A program made the translations under genes and the position numbers. From assembly GCF_030247185.1 (NCBI RefSeq), contig NC_080571.1:81402525-81466524 (forward strand): a stretch of 64,000 nt of DNA. The letters are read 5' to 3'. Every line of letters begins with the position of its first letter. The first letter of the stretch is position 1. Below the pieces are notes generated by a model that had not been told where the DNA came from, did no database searches, and saw nothing but the letters and a program-made list of their open reading frames with translations. Positions 52,701 to 60,752 of the stretch are shown here, piece by piece. Origin of the DNA: Malaya genurostris (lineage: Eukaryota > Arthropoda > Insecta > Diptera > Culicidae).

Positions 52701-53646
52701 TATTGAATACCTGATAATTTATAATGTCGATATGTTCGGAAAGAGTATTGGAAAGTTCGAACAAATCAAATAATGAAAACTACTTCAAAATTCTTGGAGT
52801 CGCTTTTAGAGGCATCAAAATATTCGAATTTCTATAACTCAAAATCACGAAAAACTAAGAATGATAGTTCTTTCGGGAAAGTTTTTTAATATGTTAAGGC
52901 CTATTGGATGATTAACTAAATTATTCACATAAAAACTGTATTAGACTTTAAGCAAGTAACCAGAACCTTCCGAAATTCATGCCAACTTTCTTTCATCCCC
53001 CAGTGCACTCAACAAAGCCCGGTTAAAATACTGCATTTTCTTTCACTACCTGCTGTTTTTCGTGATGCTAGTCAAACTCTCGGCCGACATTCTGGACCGC
53101 CTGGACATCTTTATTCTGGAGATTGAAGAACTGCAGGTCCCCCCGCCGCTCTGGTGGGAGTACTTCTGGTGTCTGTCGGTGTTTCTCTCCTTCATCGGTT
53201 TGTCGGCGGCCCGTCGCAATCGCATAAACGATATGAAAAAGTACATGGTCGGTATCAGCACGATCGCCTTCGTGCCGCTAATCTACTGCATTATCTACTA
53301 TCTGAACGACGTGATGGAGTACATGAACTTAGAACAAAACGTTGATCTGAAGGACACGGATATCTTCGTTTGGGAGGTAATTGTTAGTACCAATTTGCAA
53401 ATTAATATAAACGAATCGGATCGCACTAATCGATAATCCAAATTTTGCTCTTTTTTTAATTCATGCACTGTTGCTTTGGTTCTCTGCTTTACTTGCTCTG
53501 TCGCACCTATCTAGGGATATCCATATGGACTTCTGTGGTACGGATTCGTGTTAATGGCACTTCAGGTGCACTTCTTCTCGCTGTACTTCGCCTGGAACCT
53601 CATAAAAGCCTGGAGGGCTCGCGGTACGCTCAAAAAGAGCGAATAG
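46622..53646 (+). CDS. jagn: Jagunal, ER membrane protein (three exons)
   Basis: Exons 46622-46710, 53004-53376 and 53515-53646 join in frame to 197 residues, the usual length for the family. The N-terminus MASRGGPMIMGTDGADFEHR and the blocks SALNKARLKYCIFFHYLL, DILDRLDIFILEIEELQVPP, WWEYFWCLSV, GLSAARRN and WEGYPYG are characteristic of Jagunal/JAGN1. Four membrane spans are visible at about residues 39-55, 80-99, 111-131 and 158-182. The C-terminus KKSE is a KKXX dilysine ER-retrieval signal. In flies Jagunal organises ER during oocyte growth and asymmetric division; in mammals JAGN1 acts in neutrophil secretion. All splice sites are GT..AG. Intron 1 is 6.3 kb and full of transposon debris; intron 2 is 138 bp. 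All three exons are undamaged. Confidence 0.97.
46711..48036 (+). other. Jagunal intron 1, first part
   Basis: Intronic AT-rich sequence. Frames 46835-47377 have no recognised domain. A short GAGAAAGGCA-family relic may be present near 47760-47850 (GTGTGTGTGT, then TTTCTGAGATGGTTGAACC). Confidence 0.5.
48037..48481. repeat. MITE with TTAA at both ends
   Basis: The element 48041-48477 starts GGTAGCGCTTCGCCGTGGTC and ends with the exact inverse. TTAA occurs at 48037-48040 and 48478-48481. This could be a piggyBac-like 4-bp duplication, or a TAA/TTA 3-bp duplication of PIF/Harbinger type; the two cannot be told apart here. Inside intron 1 of Jagunal. Confidence 0.8.
49255..49430 (+). pseudogene. 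Mariner transposase scrap
   Basis: Degraded reading KVGFLGL, SYTL-like and ALMERLKTEIAVKESYMKH corresponds to the mariner stretch VMASVFWDxxGIIxxDYLEKG and LLxRLKxEI. Short and full of stops. Confidence 0.5.
49440..49820. repeat. Dispersed-repeat relics
   Basis: 49440-49640 contains CATCTCTGAGAAATCGATG and ACTTCCGGAACCTGATACCG, typical of the GAGAAAGGCA-type family. 49690-49800 holds an unassigned fragment (CCAGAAAAACATCTGCCAGA). Confidence 0.5.
50151..51875 (+). pseudogene. FLYWCH-type MULE transposase relic, spliced
   Basis: From ATG 50151 (MAEQFFGFENEEPSNDNSCQ) the sequence reads FKLLCIGYIYHKDKQ, then across a GT..AG intron (50277-50353) TRCYWQCALRREQEYDQKCS, RARTEATAGKHSLISESNHN, HPPDPL: a FLYWCH zinc finger (C-C-H-NHNH). 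A second intron (50611-50802) follows. Downstream come LCQSQRADAVLPMDPDDYDL, FTIHG, KFLPFVHFFLPDKCEST, VILTDFETAEINAIKRVFPD, then FGCFFHLTKNWWKRMQ, and at 51393-51875 ARFPPAVWTT then LPRTSNAIEGIHKKF. These are the MULE DDE core and C-terminal half. Several frameshifts and stops (near 50957, 51165, 51271) make it non-functional. The first catalytic motif WxxDGTF is replaced. Confidence 0.82.
52020..52275. repeat. Degenerate short repeats around TTCTGGGAAA
   Basis: Roughly ten diverged copies of a unit around GATTTCTGGGAAATTGTTCA, in both TTCTGGG and TTTCTGGG forms, spaced 20-30 bp. It lies inside the MULE element near its right end and may be a subterminal repeat array. Confidence 0.6.
52440..52706 (+). 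pseudogene. Mariner-like transposase C-terminal scrap
   Basis: Frame 52368-52706 ends SCFKDWKKHCHKCILSGSRR, which resembles the CFxDWKKRWHKCI end of a mariner-type transposase. The upstream residues (VDKFVDLLSMKVMKVIPAED) are not distinctive. Weak evidence. Confidence 0.35.
52707..53003 (+). other. Jagunal intron 1, last part
   Basis: Unremarkable intronic sequence with a pyrimidine tract (CTTTCTTTCATCCCCCAG) before exon 2. Confidence 0.6.
53004..53376 (+). CDS. jagn: Jagunal coding exon 2
   Basis: 373 bp; acceptor CATCCCCCAG at 53003, donor GTAATT at 53377. Encodes membrane spans 1-3 and the conserved RLDIFILEIEELQVPPPLWW loop. Codons here are GC-richer than the surrounding intron. Confidence 0.96.
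53515..53646 (+). CDS. jagn: Jagunal coding exon 3
   Basis: 132 bp; acceptor CACCTATCTAG at 53514. Encodes GYPYGLLWYGFVLMALQVHF, the fourth span and the KKSE tail, ending TAG. Confidence 0.96.
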   Translation, partial: GYPYGLLWYGFVLMALQVHFFSLYFAWNLIKAWRARGTLKKSE

Positions 53647-53887
53647 TTCAGATCCTACGGCAATGAAAAAGTAACCACTTAAAGACAATATTTTCGATAA
53701 AACCAACGTCAAGCTACTGTTTAGTAGTAGTTCTTTACCGGCACTAAACACTAAACGGACTGCTTATTCGATGTACCGGATTTCAAGATTTATGCAGTCC
53801 ATTTTCCACACGATTAGAACATTTTCACTGTAGCCTTTTGGTCCTAAGAATTGGGTAGTAAACGGTCAAAGAAAAAGTCGTGAAATG

Positions 53888-53893
53888 AATAAA
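53888..53893 (+). terminator. Candidate Jagunal poly(A) signal
   Basis: AATAAA about 240 bp after the stop codon. A second AATAAA lies at 54327-54332. Which one is used cannot be decided. Confidence 0.4.
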
Positions 53894-54339
53894 CTGTAGC
53901 TCGTGGTAGTATCGGATAACCGTTACTATCACTAAGGTCGCTTATACGAAGACATACTTTCCATCGATGTTGTAGAACAGATAAAATTTCAAAAGGTTTA
54001 GAAAATGGATACATTGTTAAATTAGAAGAAAACAGCAGCAAATTTATTCTTACCATAGTGTCTAACGTACAACTAGCTAAATCATAGTTCTTTTTTACGT
54101 TACTATACCATGCATACGATATCAGTTACAACACATGTGAAAGTTAAAAACAACTTACATAATTGTAAAGAAAAGCACAGAATCTATGTAGTATGGGAAG
54201 GCTACCACCGGACCTAAACATAAGCAATTGTCCTGTTTTAAGTTTTCGTTATTTCGCTTGTATAATATTGGATATTTTAAACTACTCACGATACACTACC
54301 AAACTTAACCAAGTTTACTTAGACAAAATAAAAAGATGG

Positions 54340-55970
54340 TGAAGCCTCTCTACGTAAACTCCCGATAAGCAAAACCAACGTTAAACAATGAGCTCAACTT
54401 ATTTGATATTTACAAAATTCACCGAAAAAAAATGGTCGAAACAAGATAGAATTGTTACTTATACAGTTACTTTTTAAACACCCTACAAGAGCTTGAATAC
54501 TGCAGTTGAATAACGAGGAAATGCTTATTGTTATTGACAACAGAGTCGTCGCACTGAAATGGATTTGAACGGAATATTTTGTTTATCCACGATATAAAAC
54601 TGCGTGAGAGAAGGAACGCATATTTTACTGATCGAAAAAAAAAATGACAAAACAGGAGGCGGAAACAATATACAGTGAAAAGTTAAATAATATTTATTAT
54701 GAGCAATGTTACTCAAACTATTCTTATGAACACGATTTAAACTTCAAGAGGGAGGACAAATAAAGTCGTTGAATGTGAACATTGAGACCTGGAAGTGGTA
54801 GTTTGTGAATTGGACTGACCAATTTGAGAAATTCCCGCCAAATATACCCCTCAATAAATTGAAATTTTACAGTAAATCATTGCCGATTTACAAAATCAAT
54901 TTAATTTGATTTGCTCATTAGATTTCAATCAAATTTTCGCCTTTTTTCTTTTTTTCTTCTAATAAGTTCGTTTTTAGTTCCAAGAGGTGATACGAAGACT
55001 GTTTCAAACCAATTTTACCAATTATACAGAAAACAGATATACAGTTTCACATATGAACTAGAGATCCAGTTTTTTCGTTACTATAACAGTAAATGAATGT
55101 TATACGAACACCCCCTAAAATGCATACAGTCATCACATAAGGGTTACGTGAATTAACAAAACGTCAAATAATCTACGTGAATTTCCGGTGTGAAAAACAC
55201 GATTTTGAAAATGATGAACAGTGCCCCTCAAAGTGTAAGTAGTGTGAATATTTGCGAGAAATGTTATTTAATTACAATTTTTTACTACATCGACCGGACC
55301 ATTCCAGTATAAAAGTTTCCATTTGTTCGACTGGACCCAGTGCGTGCGTGAGCCCGGAAGTGTGCCCGCTCTTGCCGAATGCTTCAATATCGGTAGGAAG
55401 CTAGAGACACTGGACTCATGTAATTGTGGGAGTTCTCGGATCTCGACTTCGATTTCGGTTGGATGGCAGTGACAACAAAAACGATTTCTGGCAGCTTGTC
55501 GATTCGAGATCCCACGACGTTATCAGTTGCTTTTTATTTTCAGCCATTGCAATTCCATGCTGATTTTCTGAAATAAATGTTTTATTTTTCATAGTATTTT
55601 ATATGAAAACCTGAAATATCTTCCTTTTGACTTCAACCAATAATAAATATTAACTCTCTGGTGTCTAAATTTGATATAAACTGATACGTAAATGTGATAT
55701 GAACAGTACATTACATTTTACCTATGGAACACGTAACTCTTACTAGATTATGCATTACACAGCTTTTAAATGCCAGTCCATTAAAACCTACGTGGAAAGT
55801 TGGGTGGAAAATATTCACATAACTTTTCACGTAACTATAACATGATTATTATTTTGAGTGTTCATTTTCGTCACGTAAAATATTCAATTTGACATTTGAA
55901 ACCATTTTACGTGATTTTTCAAGTAAATCGAACGTGAATTGTGAATTATTTGAGTGTGCAAATGTCATTG
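54340..55970. other. Intergenic, nothing firm
   Basis: AT-rich DNA. Between about 55135 and 55940 several ACGTGAATT/AATTCACGT-like words occur in both orientations, as in a decayed foldback, but arms could not be aligned. No gene. Confidence 0.4.
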
Positions 55971-56519
55971 CTGCCGCCCAGGCCCGTGCGCAGGGGGGGG
56001 GGGGTTTAACCCCCCCCCCCCATGAAGAATTTTTTTAAAATTAAGTTTCATGAACAATGGAGTACTTATTATATTAAAGTACAAATAACTTGACAATTCA
56101 TACTACGTTTTCAGAATTTTTTTTACAGTTTCAATATTGTAGATGACGCAACTTGCTTTTTCAAACTCTGGCGCCTTTCCCACTTTCTGTCAAGTGTTAC
56201 TGGAAATGGAGTCATCGATGTTACGCATTTGTATAGTGCGTGCCCGAAATACCGACTACCACCGCTCTCAATAACGCGCATCTTTTCTTTAGAGTAAAGC
56301 CCAATACTCACATGCAGGGGAACTATTTCTTTTATCGTTTTCGCTAAAAAAATGTTCGACAAAATTGCCCCCCCCCCCTTTAATGATTTTTGCGCACGAG
56401 CCTGTCAGAATTCGTTTTACATTGTAAATATTGTGGCATCTTTTCGTTTTTTGGACACCCACCTCTCCCCTTGAAAACCCCCCCCATGGATGATTCCTGC
56501 GCACGGGCCTGCTGCCGCC
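55971..56519. mobile_element. DNA element with perfect 16-bp inverted ends and 8-bp duplication
   Basis: The element 55979-56511 begins CAGGCCCGTGCGCAGG and ends with its exact inverse; the duplication CTGCCGCC lies at 55971-55978 and 56512-56519. Runs of G/C and C follow the ends (subterminal homopolymers). A second end-like motif GCGCACGAGCCTG at 56393-56405 preceded by a C-run suggests a nested or duplicated terminus. The terminal word resembles CAGGCCCGTACCCAGG of the MULE-type elements at 21146 and 48930. Open frames across it on both strands have no domain. Confidence 0.92.
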
Positions 56520-57045
56520 ACACTACATTGAATAACGTAGTCCCAAATTGCCAACTGTTTATATTGGCATTTCTCAAGTAGTAATCCGCAACTAGATCTG
56601 GTTTGAAAAATATTTGGTACCGAGGGTAAATAAAGCAACATAATAATAATAATAATCCATTTTGCTTTCATGCACTACCATAAAACCGAAAACAGCATTT
56701 AATTTTATTGACAATTCAACAATATGAACATTTTATTCATTATGAGATTTAATGTCCTAACAAACGTTAATTTAGCCTAAATTTAAATTCCAAATAATAT
56801 GCGGCTTCTTTATTCATCTATTGTTTACATTGTTGTTGGTGACAAATTTACTTGGTATAAGTTATTTTCATGTTGCGAAAATATTAATTTTTCTTGCGTG
56901 TCCTTGCAATGAAACGACAACTAGTTTTTCACTTATTTTAAACTGATATGTTACCAGTCAAAAGCAAAGTTCGGGAATTACATTTCTTTTGTGAAATTTG
57001 GAATTCTTTCAGATCGGGACTCGAACATACGACAACTGGCTTGTA
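56520..57045. other. Non-coding stretch, nothing recognised
   Basis: AT-rich, no domains or repeat boundary. Confidence 0.4.
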
Positions 57046-57790
57046 CGAGGGTTGTTATTTATGTATTTAGCCTAAAAATTGAAACGGTATTATATTTGAT
57101 CGGAAATGATTTGTTTTTCAAAATTTTCCTATAGATGATCAATACACTTTTGCATACGATTGTATAAATTTTCATTTAAAAAATCCGCTTTTCTTCAGAT
57201 ACACCCAAAACATGGTTTTTGAAGGCTTCAACAGCTTCTTCAGGAGTATTGAATCGCTCTCCACGCAGTTTATTCTTCACGGAAGGGAACAAATAGAAAT
57301 CGTTGGGGCATGTTCAGGAGTGTTCCAGTTCTAGATGCATAATTTATGTCAGTTTTAAAATTTAAATCTGGAAATTAAAACAAGAAAAACAGGCAGCCCC
57401 AGCAGTGTTTTACTCGTGTTTCAAAGTACAGTAGAACTGTTCGAATAAATAAAACTAAAACGGCTTGCTGGAGATACGTTTATTCCAGATTCTATTCTAT
57501 TATAGACCACCCATATGAATCTTGCAGCTGCTGAATTTGCTCTTAGGTGCCAAGTCAGGACTATACGGCGGGTGGCCCATCAATTCGACGTTTTGGGTGC
57601 TCAAATGTTCGGTTGTTTGAGCCGATGTGTAAGAGCTTGCATTATCGTGATTGTCGTGACGCTCAGCCTCCATATTATTCTGTTTTTTGTTTCCGTTCGC
57701 TGGTTTTGCATGCAGCCGTTTCAAAGTTTACATACAGAATGGATTTTCATTTGTCCTTACGGTCACTTCACCCAAGCTGAATTTCTCTCT
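57046..57790 (-). pseudogene. Mariner transposase remnant interrupted by MITE B
   Basis: On the minus strand the N-terminal side reads NHDNASSYTSAQTTEHLSTQ, NVELMGHPPYSPDLAP (57690-57545). After an inserted MITE it resumes NDFYLFPSVKNKLRGERFNT, PEEAVEAFKNHVLGVSEE (57307-57190) and, after a frameshift, NLYNRMQKCIDHL. The element terminus is ACGAGGGTTGTTATTT near 57046. Second and third catalytic aspartates are kept (HDNASS, NDFYLF) but separated by the insertion. The 5' half is missing. Confidence 0.82.
57305..57545. repeat. MITE B copy 2 (empty site for the nested TA MITE)
   Basis: Matches 40147-40866 from GGGCATGTTCAGGAGTGTTC to GAATTTGCTCTTA but contains only GTTCTAGATGCAT where copy 1 has the 438-bp insert. 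It sits between the DLAP and NDFY codons of the mariner remnant. Confidence 0.85.
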
Positions 57791-57984
57791 CTATAATTCT
57801 TAAGAGAGAATGAGAACGCGAATTCGAAAGGGGAAAAATGACTTATTTTTAACGTTTACGTTTCGTCTTTGACTCATCAGTGCGTAGCAGCTTATGTTGA
57901 GCTGCTAGCGCGACCTGGCGGCTCAACGTAAACCGCTAGGCAGGTGTCAAGTTGGAACGGCGATTTCACGTCGTATGTTGTCTT

Positions 57985-58300
57985 TGAGTTGAACTATGGT
58001 TCTTGGCTTCAAATAGCCCCACAATGTCTGGTGGCGTCAAAGGGGGTGATCTCGGAGACCAGTCAAAATCAACGTTTTCCGATATGACTCGTCCAGGGAA
58101 CAATGGTCGTAACAAATCGATTGTTAGTCGAGTTGTATGGCATGTTGCACCGACCTGTTGAAATAATTAGCCATTCAAACCATTTTTACGAACAATGTAC
58201 ATTACAAAATCATTTATCATTGCTCGATAACGATCGTCATTAACAGTTCATCGTCTTGGAATAAATAGGGATCAATCGACGACACGACCAGAAGGAAAAA
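57985..58300 (-). pseudogene. IS630/Tc1-like transposase, C-terminal catalytic fragment
   Basis: On the minus strand: VNDDRYRAMINDFVMYIVRK, then FQQVGATCHTTRLTIDLLRP with LFPGRVISEN and FDWSPRSPPLTPPDIVG. These are the catalytic FQQDGATCHTA-type motif (D changed to V) and the PPRSCDLTPxD-type motif. Several frame changes. It belongs to the same broad group as the deleted element at 5037-5290. Confidence 0.6.
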
Positions 58301-58839
58301 TGGAATAAATAATGTCTGTAAGCGATTTACCACCAGTTACCATTTATTGAACAGCCCCTTGTTAATAACAAAAGAAAAATTCTCGAGCAACACTGTCAAA
58401 TTTTAATATGCAGCTCATTGCGAATATAGAAAGTGATTAGTACAGAAAGCTTCAGCAAACTGTAGTATATTTATTCAACAAGTTATTTTCTTGACCGGAT
58501 TTAAGGAAATGAAATGTAGGTACGATGATTGGAACACGAATAAAACTGCTAGATCTCAATATTCATCGCTCTAATGAAACTATATTTTCCAGGTCTAACA
58601 ATAAAGAGTGCATTCTAAAAATCAGCTCATGAAGAAGATTCCAGATTAAACGAAAACAGAAAAATATCAACACGATTTCAACTATATTTTCATTTATTCT
58701 CAGCCTGATTACTAGCCATAGACAACATCAACAACTCATTCAGTAATAGCCGTTCAACCGAGAAGGTTGTGTATAGAAGCGTACAGTTTAATAACGCTGG
58801 TTGGTTTACACGCGTTAAATACGACAACGGTTTAACTAC
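58301..58839. other. Non-coding stretch, nothing recognised
   Basis: AT-rich spacer leading to the I-type retrotransposon. The exact 5' end of that element is not fixed. Confidence 0.4.
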
Positions 58840-59462
58840 AGGTAGAAACCTGTTGGCAGCAGCCGTTAAAACGTATAGTCGTGCTGCATAAGAGAGCCCT
58901 AGTGCTGGGCCAAGCTGGTGAAGGAAACAACAAAGGGCGTTTCCCAAACTCTACCCAGGCCGCAATATACAGCCACAAGTGCTGAGCAGGAGAGTGCAAA
59001 GGCACATCGAAGAGGAAGAGTGCAAAGGCACATAGAAGCAGGAGAGTGCAAAGGCACACCGGTGCGAAGGCACTTCGGTGCAGAAGCATATCGGTGCGGA
59101 GCACTAGGAAGAAGGAGACAAGACAACTCGGTCTTTCCACTGCCATACAACACGCAGGTATACACCGGTGACCTGCGCTGGTTACAGCTGGCGAAGACGA
59201 AAGCAAATCGGAATTCGAGTGGTGCTGGATGTCAGGTAGCAGTAGCATCACATCATATTCTATCGCTACAGTGAGCTTCAGCATTGTATCAACGTCCAGA
59301 TACATCGAACAAGAACATCTAGAGCAACGAGGATCTACACGGCAGTGCAACGGAGATAGACAACAATTTCAAGGTAGAAGTTTTTTCTTTTCCTTTTGAT
59401 TGAGTACTGTGTAGTGTTGGTTTCAAATTTTATTTTAAAGTTTAGTTAAAAATTTTAATGTA
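58840..59462 (+). promoter_or_regulatory. 5' UTR of the I-type element with short repeats
   Basis: GC-richer than the flanks. GGAGAGTGCAAAGGCACA-like units recur at about 58987, 59016 and 59043 (period about 28), and shorter CGGTGCGAAGGCA-like units follow. The antisense frame 58832-59350 and sense frame 58918-59274 are open because of this composition and repeat, and are not called genes. Confidence 0.55.
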
Positions 59463-60752
59463 ATGGATGAATCCATGGACGTAAATCCTAGCATGAATCC
59501 TATACCCCCACGAACGAAAAAATATCAGGAGAGCTCTTCTGGGCCTTGGATAGTCTTTTTTAGACGTATATCAAAGCCATTAAACATTTTTCAAATTAAT
59601 AAAGGTTTGACATCACGATACTCTTCAATCAAAGAGATCATAAAAGTAAATAACGATAAAATTCGTGTTGTGGTAAATAATTTGAAACACGCGAATGATA
59701 TTGTCTCTTCGGAACATTTCAATAAAGAGTATAAAGTTTACATACCCTCCAAAGATGTCGAAATTGACGGTGTTGTTACCGAAGCGAGTCTTTCGGTAGA
59801 TGATTTACTCAAGCATGGTGTTGGTCGTTTCAAGAACTCTATGCTTGAGGGTGTGAAAATACTGGAGTGCAAACAACTGTACTCAGTAGTTCATGAAGAG
59901 GAAAAAAAAGTTTATCGCCCATCAGACTCGTTTCGAGTGACATTTGCCGGGTCTGCGTTGCCGTCCCATGTCTATGTCGATAAAATTCGCCTCCCTGTTC
60001 GGCTTTTTGTTCCAAATGTAATGAATTGTACGAACTGCAAAAAATTCGGCCACACAGCTACTTACTGTAGTAATAAACCAAAATGTATTAAGTGTGAAGG
60101 GCCTCATAAAGATAATGATTGCAACAAGGAAATTGAAAAATGTATTTATTGTGGGAATAGTCCTCATGATGATATTTCAGTATGCACTGCATTTAAAGTG
60201 CACAAAGACAAAATTAAGCTTTCTTTAAAAGCACGGTCTAAGCGCACATATGCAGAAATGCTTAAAACGGTCATTGATGTCCCCCCTTTGGAAACCGAAA
60301 ACGGGTTTTCAAATCTAGAGGAACCAGAGGACTCTGACTCTGACGAAAATAGTGAAGGTAATTCGTTTATCACTACCCAAGGGTCAGTTAAGAGAAAGAA
60401 GTCTTCCTCCAAATTACCAAAAAAGACACCTAAAATTTCATCTTCAAAAAAAGATCCCCGTGTTAAACAAAAAAAGTCAAAACCAAAGACTGTGCCTCCT
60501 GGTTTGTCAAATTCACAAACCAATCCAGGATCTAGTACAGAAAAAGATAATAATCCAGTGGGCTCCATTTCACAGCCACCAACAGGATTACTGAAGTTTT
60601 CGGAAATTGTTGAATGGATTTTCTCAGCATTCAATATATCTGAACCCTTAAAGACCCTCATAATGGCATTCCTTCCAATAGCTAGAACCTTTTTGAAGCA
60701 GTTATCAGCTCAATGGCCAATTGTCTCAGGTTTTGTATCTTTTGATGGATAA
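59463..60752 (+). CDS. I-type ORF1: gag-like protein with zinc knuckles
   Basis: A 429-residue frame without interruption. After a basic N-terminus it has a gag-like nucleic-acid-binding fold region (RRISKPLNIFQINKGL to FRVTFAGSALPSHVYV), then three zinc knuckles at about residues 184-240: CTNCKKFGHTATYC, CIKCEGPHKDNDC and CIYCGNSPHDDISVC. A serine/lysine-rich stretch and a hydrophobic C-terminus (ILMAFLPIARTFLKQL region) follow. It is expected to package element RNA in the cytoplasm. The stop TAA at 60750 overlaps the ORF2 start (ATGGATAA). Confidence 0.93.
   Translation: MDESMDVNPSMNPIPPRTKKYQESSSGPWIVFFRRISKPLNIFQINKGLTSRYSSIKEIIKVNNDKIRVVVNNLKHANDIVSSEHFNKEYKVYIPSKDVEIDGVVTEASLSVDDLLKHGVGRFKNSMLEGVKILECKQLYSVVHEEEKKVYRPSDSFRVTFAGSALPSHVYVDKIRLPVRLFVPNVMNCTNCKKFGHTATYCSNKPKCIKCEGPHKDNDCNKEIEKCIYCGNSPHDDISVCTAFKVHKDKIKLSLKARSKRTYAEMLKTVIDVPPLETENGFSNLEEPEDSDSDENSEGNSFITTQGSVKRKKSSSKLPKKTPKISSSKKDPRVKQKKSKPKTVPPGLSNSQTNPGSSTEKDNNPVGSISQPPTGLLKFSEIVEWIFSAFNISEPLKTLIMAFLPIARTFLKQLSAQWPIVSGFVSFDG

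Noticed and set aside
58832..59350. 172-codon antisense frame and a 118-codon sense frame
   Set aside because: They lie over the GC-richer, repeat-bearing 5' UTR of the I-type element and show no domain.
60164..60661. 165-codon antisense frame
   Set aside because: Mirror of the gag-like ORF1, which has zinc knuckles and the expected position; the antisense frame has no domain.
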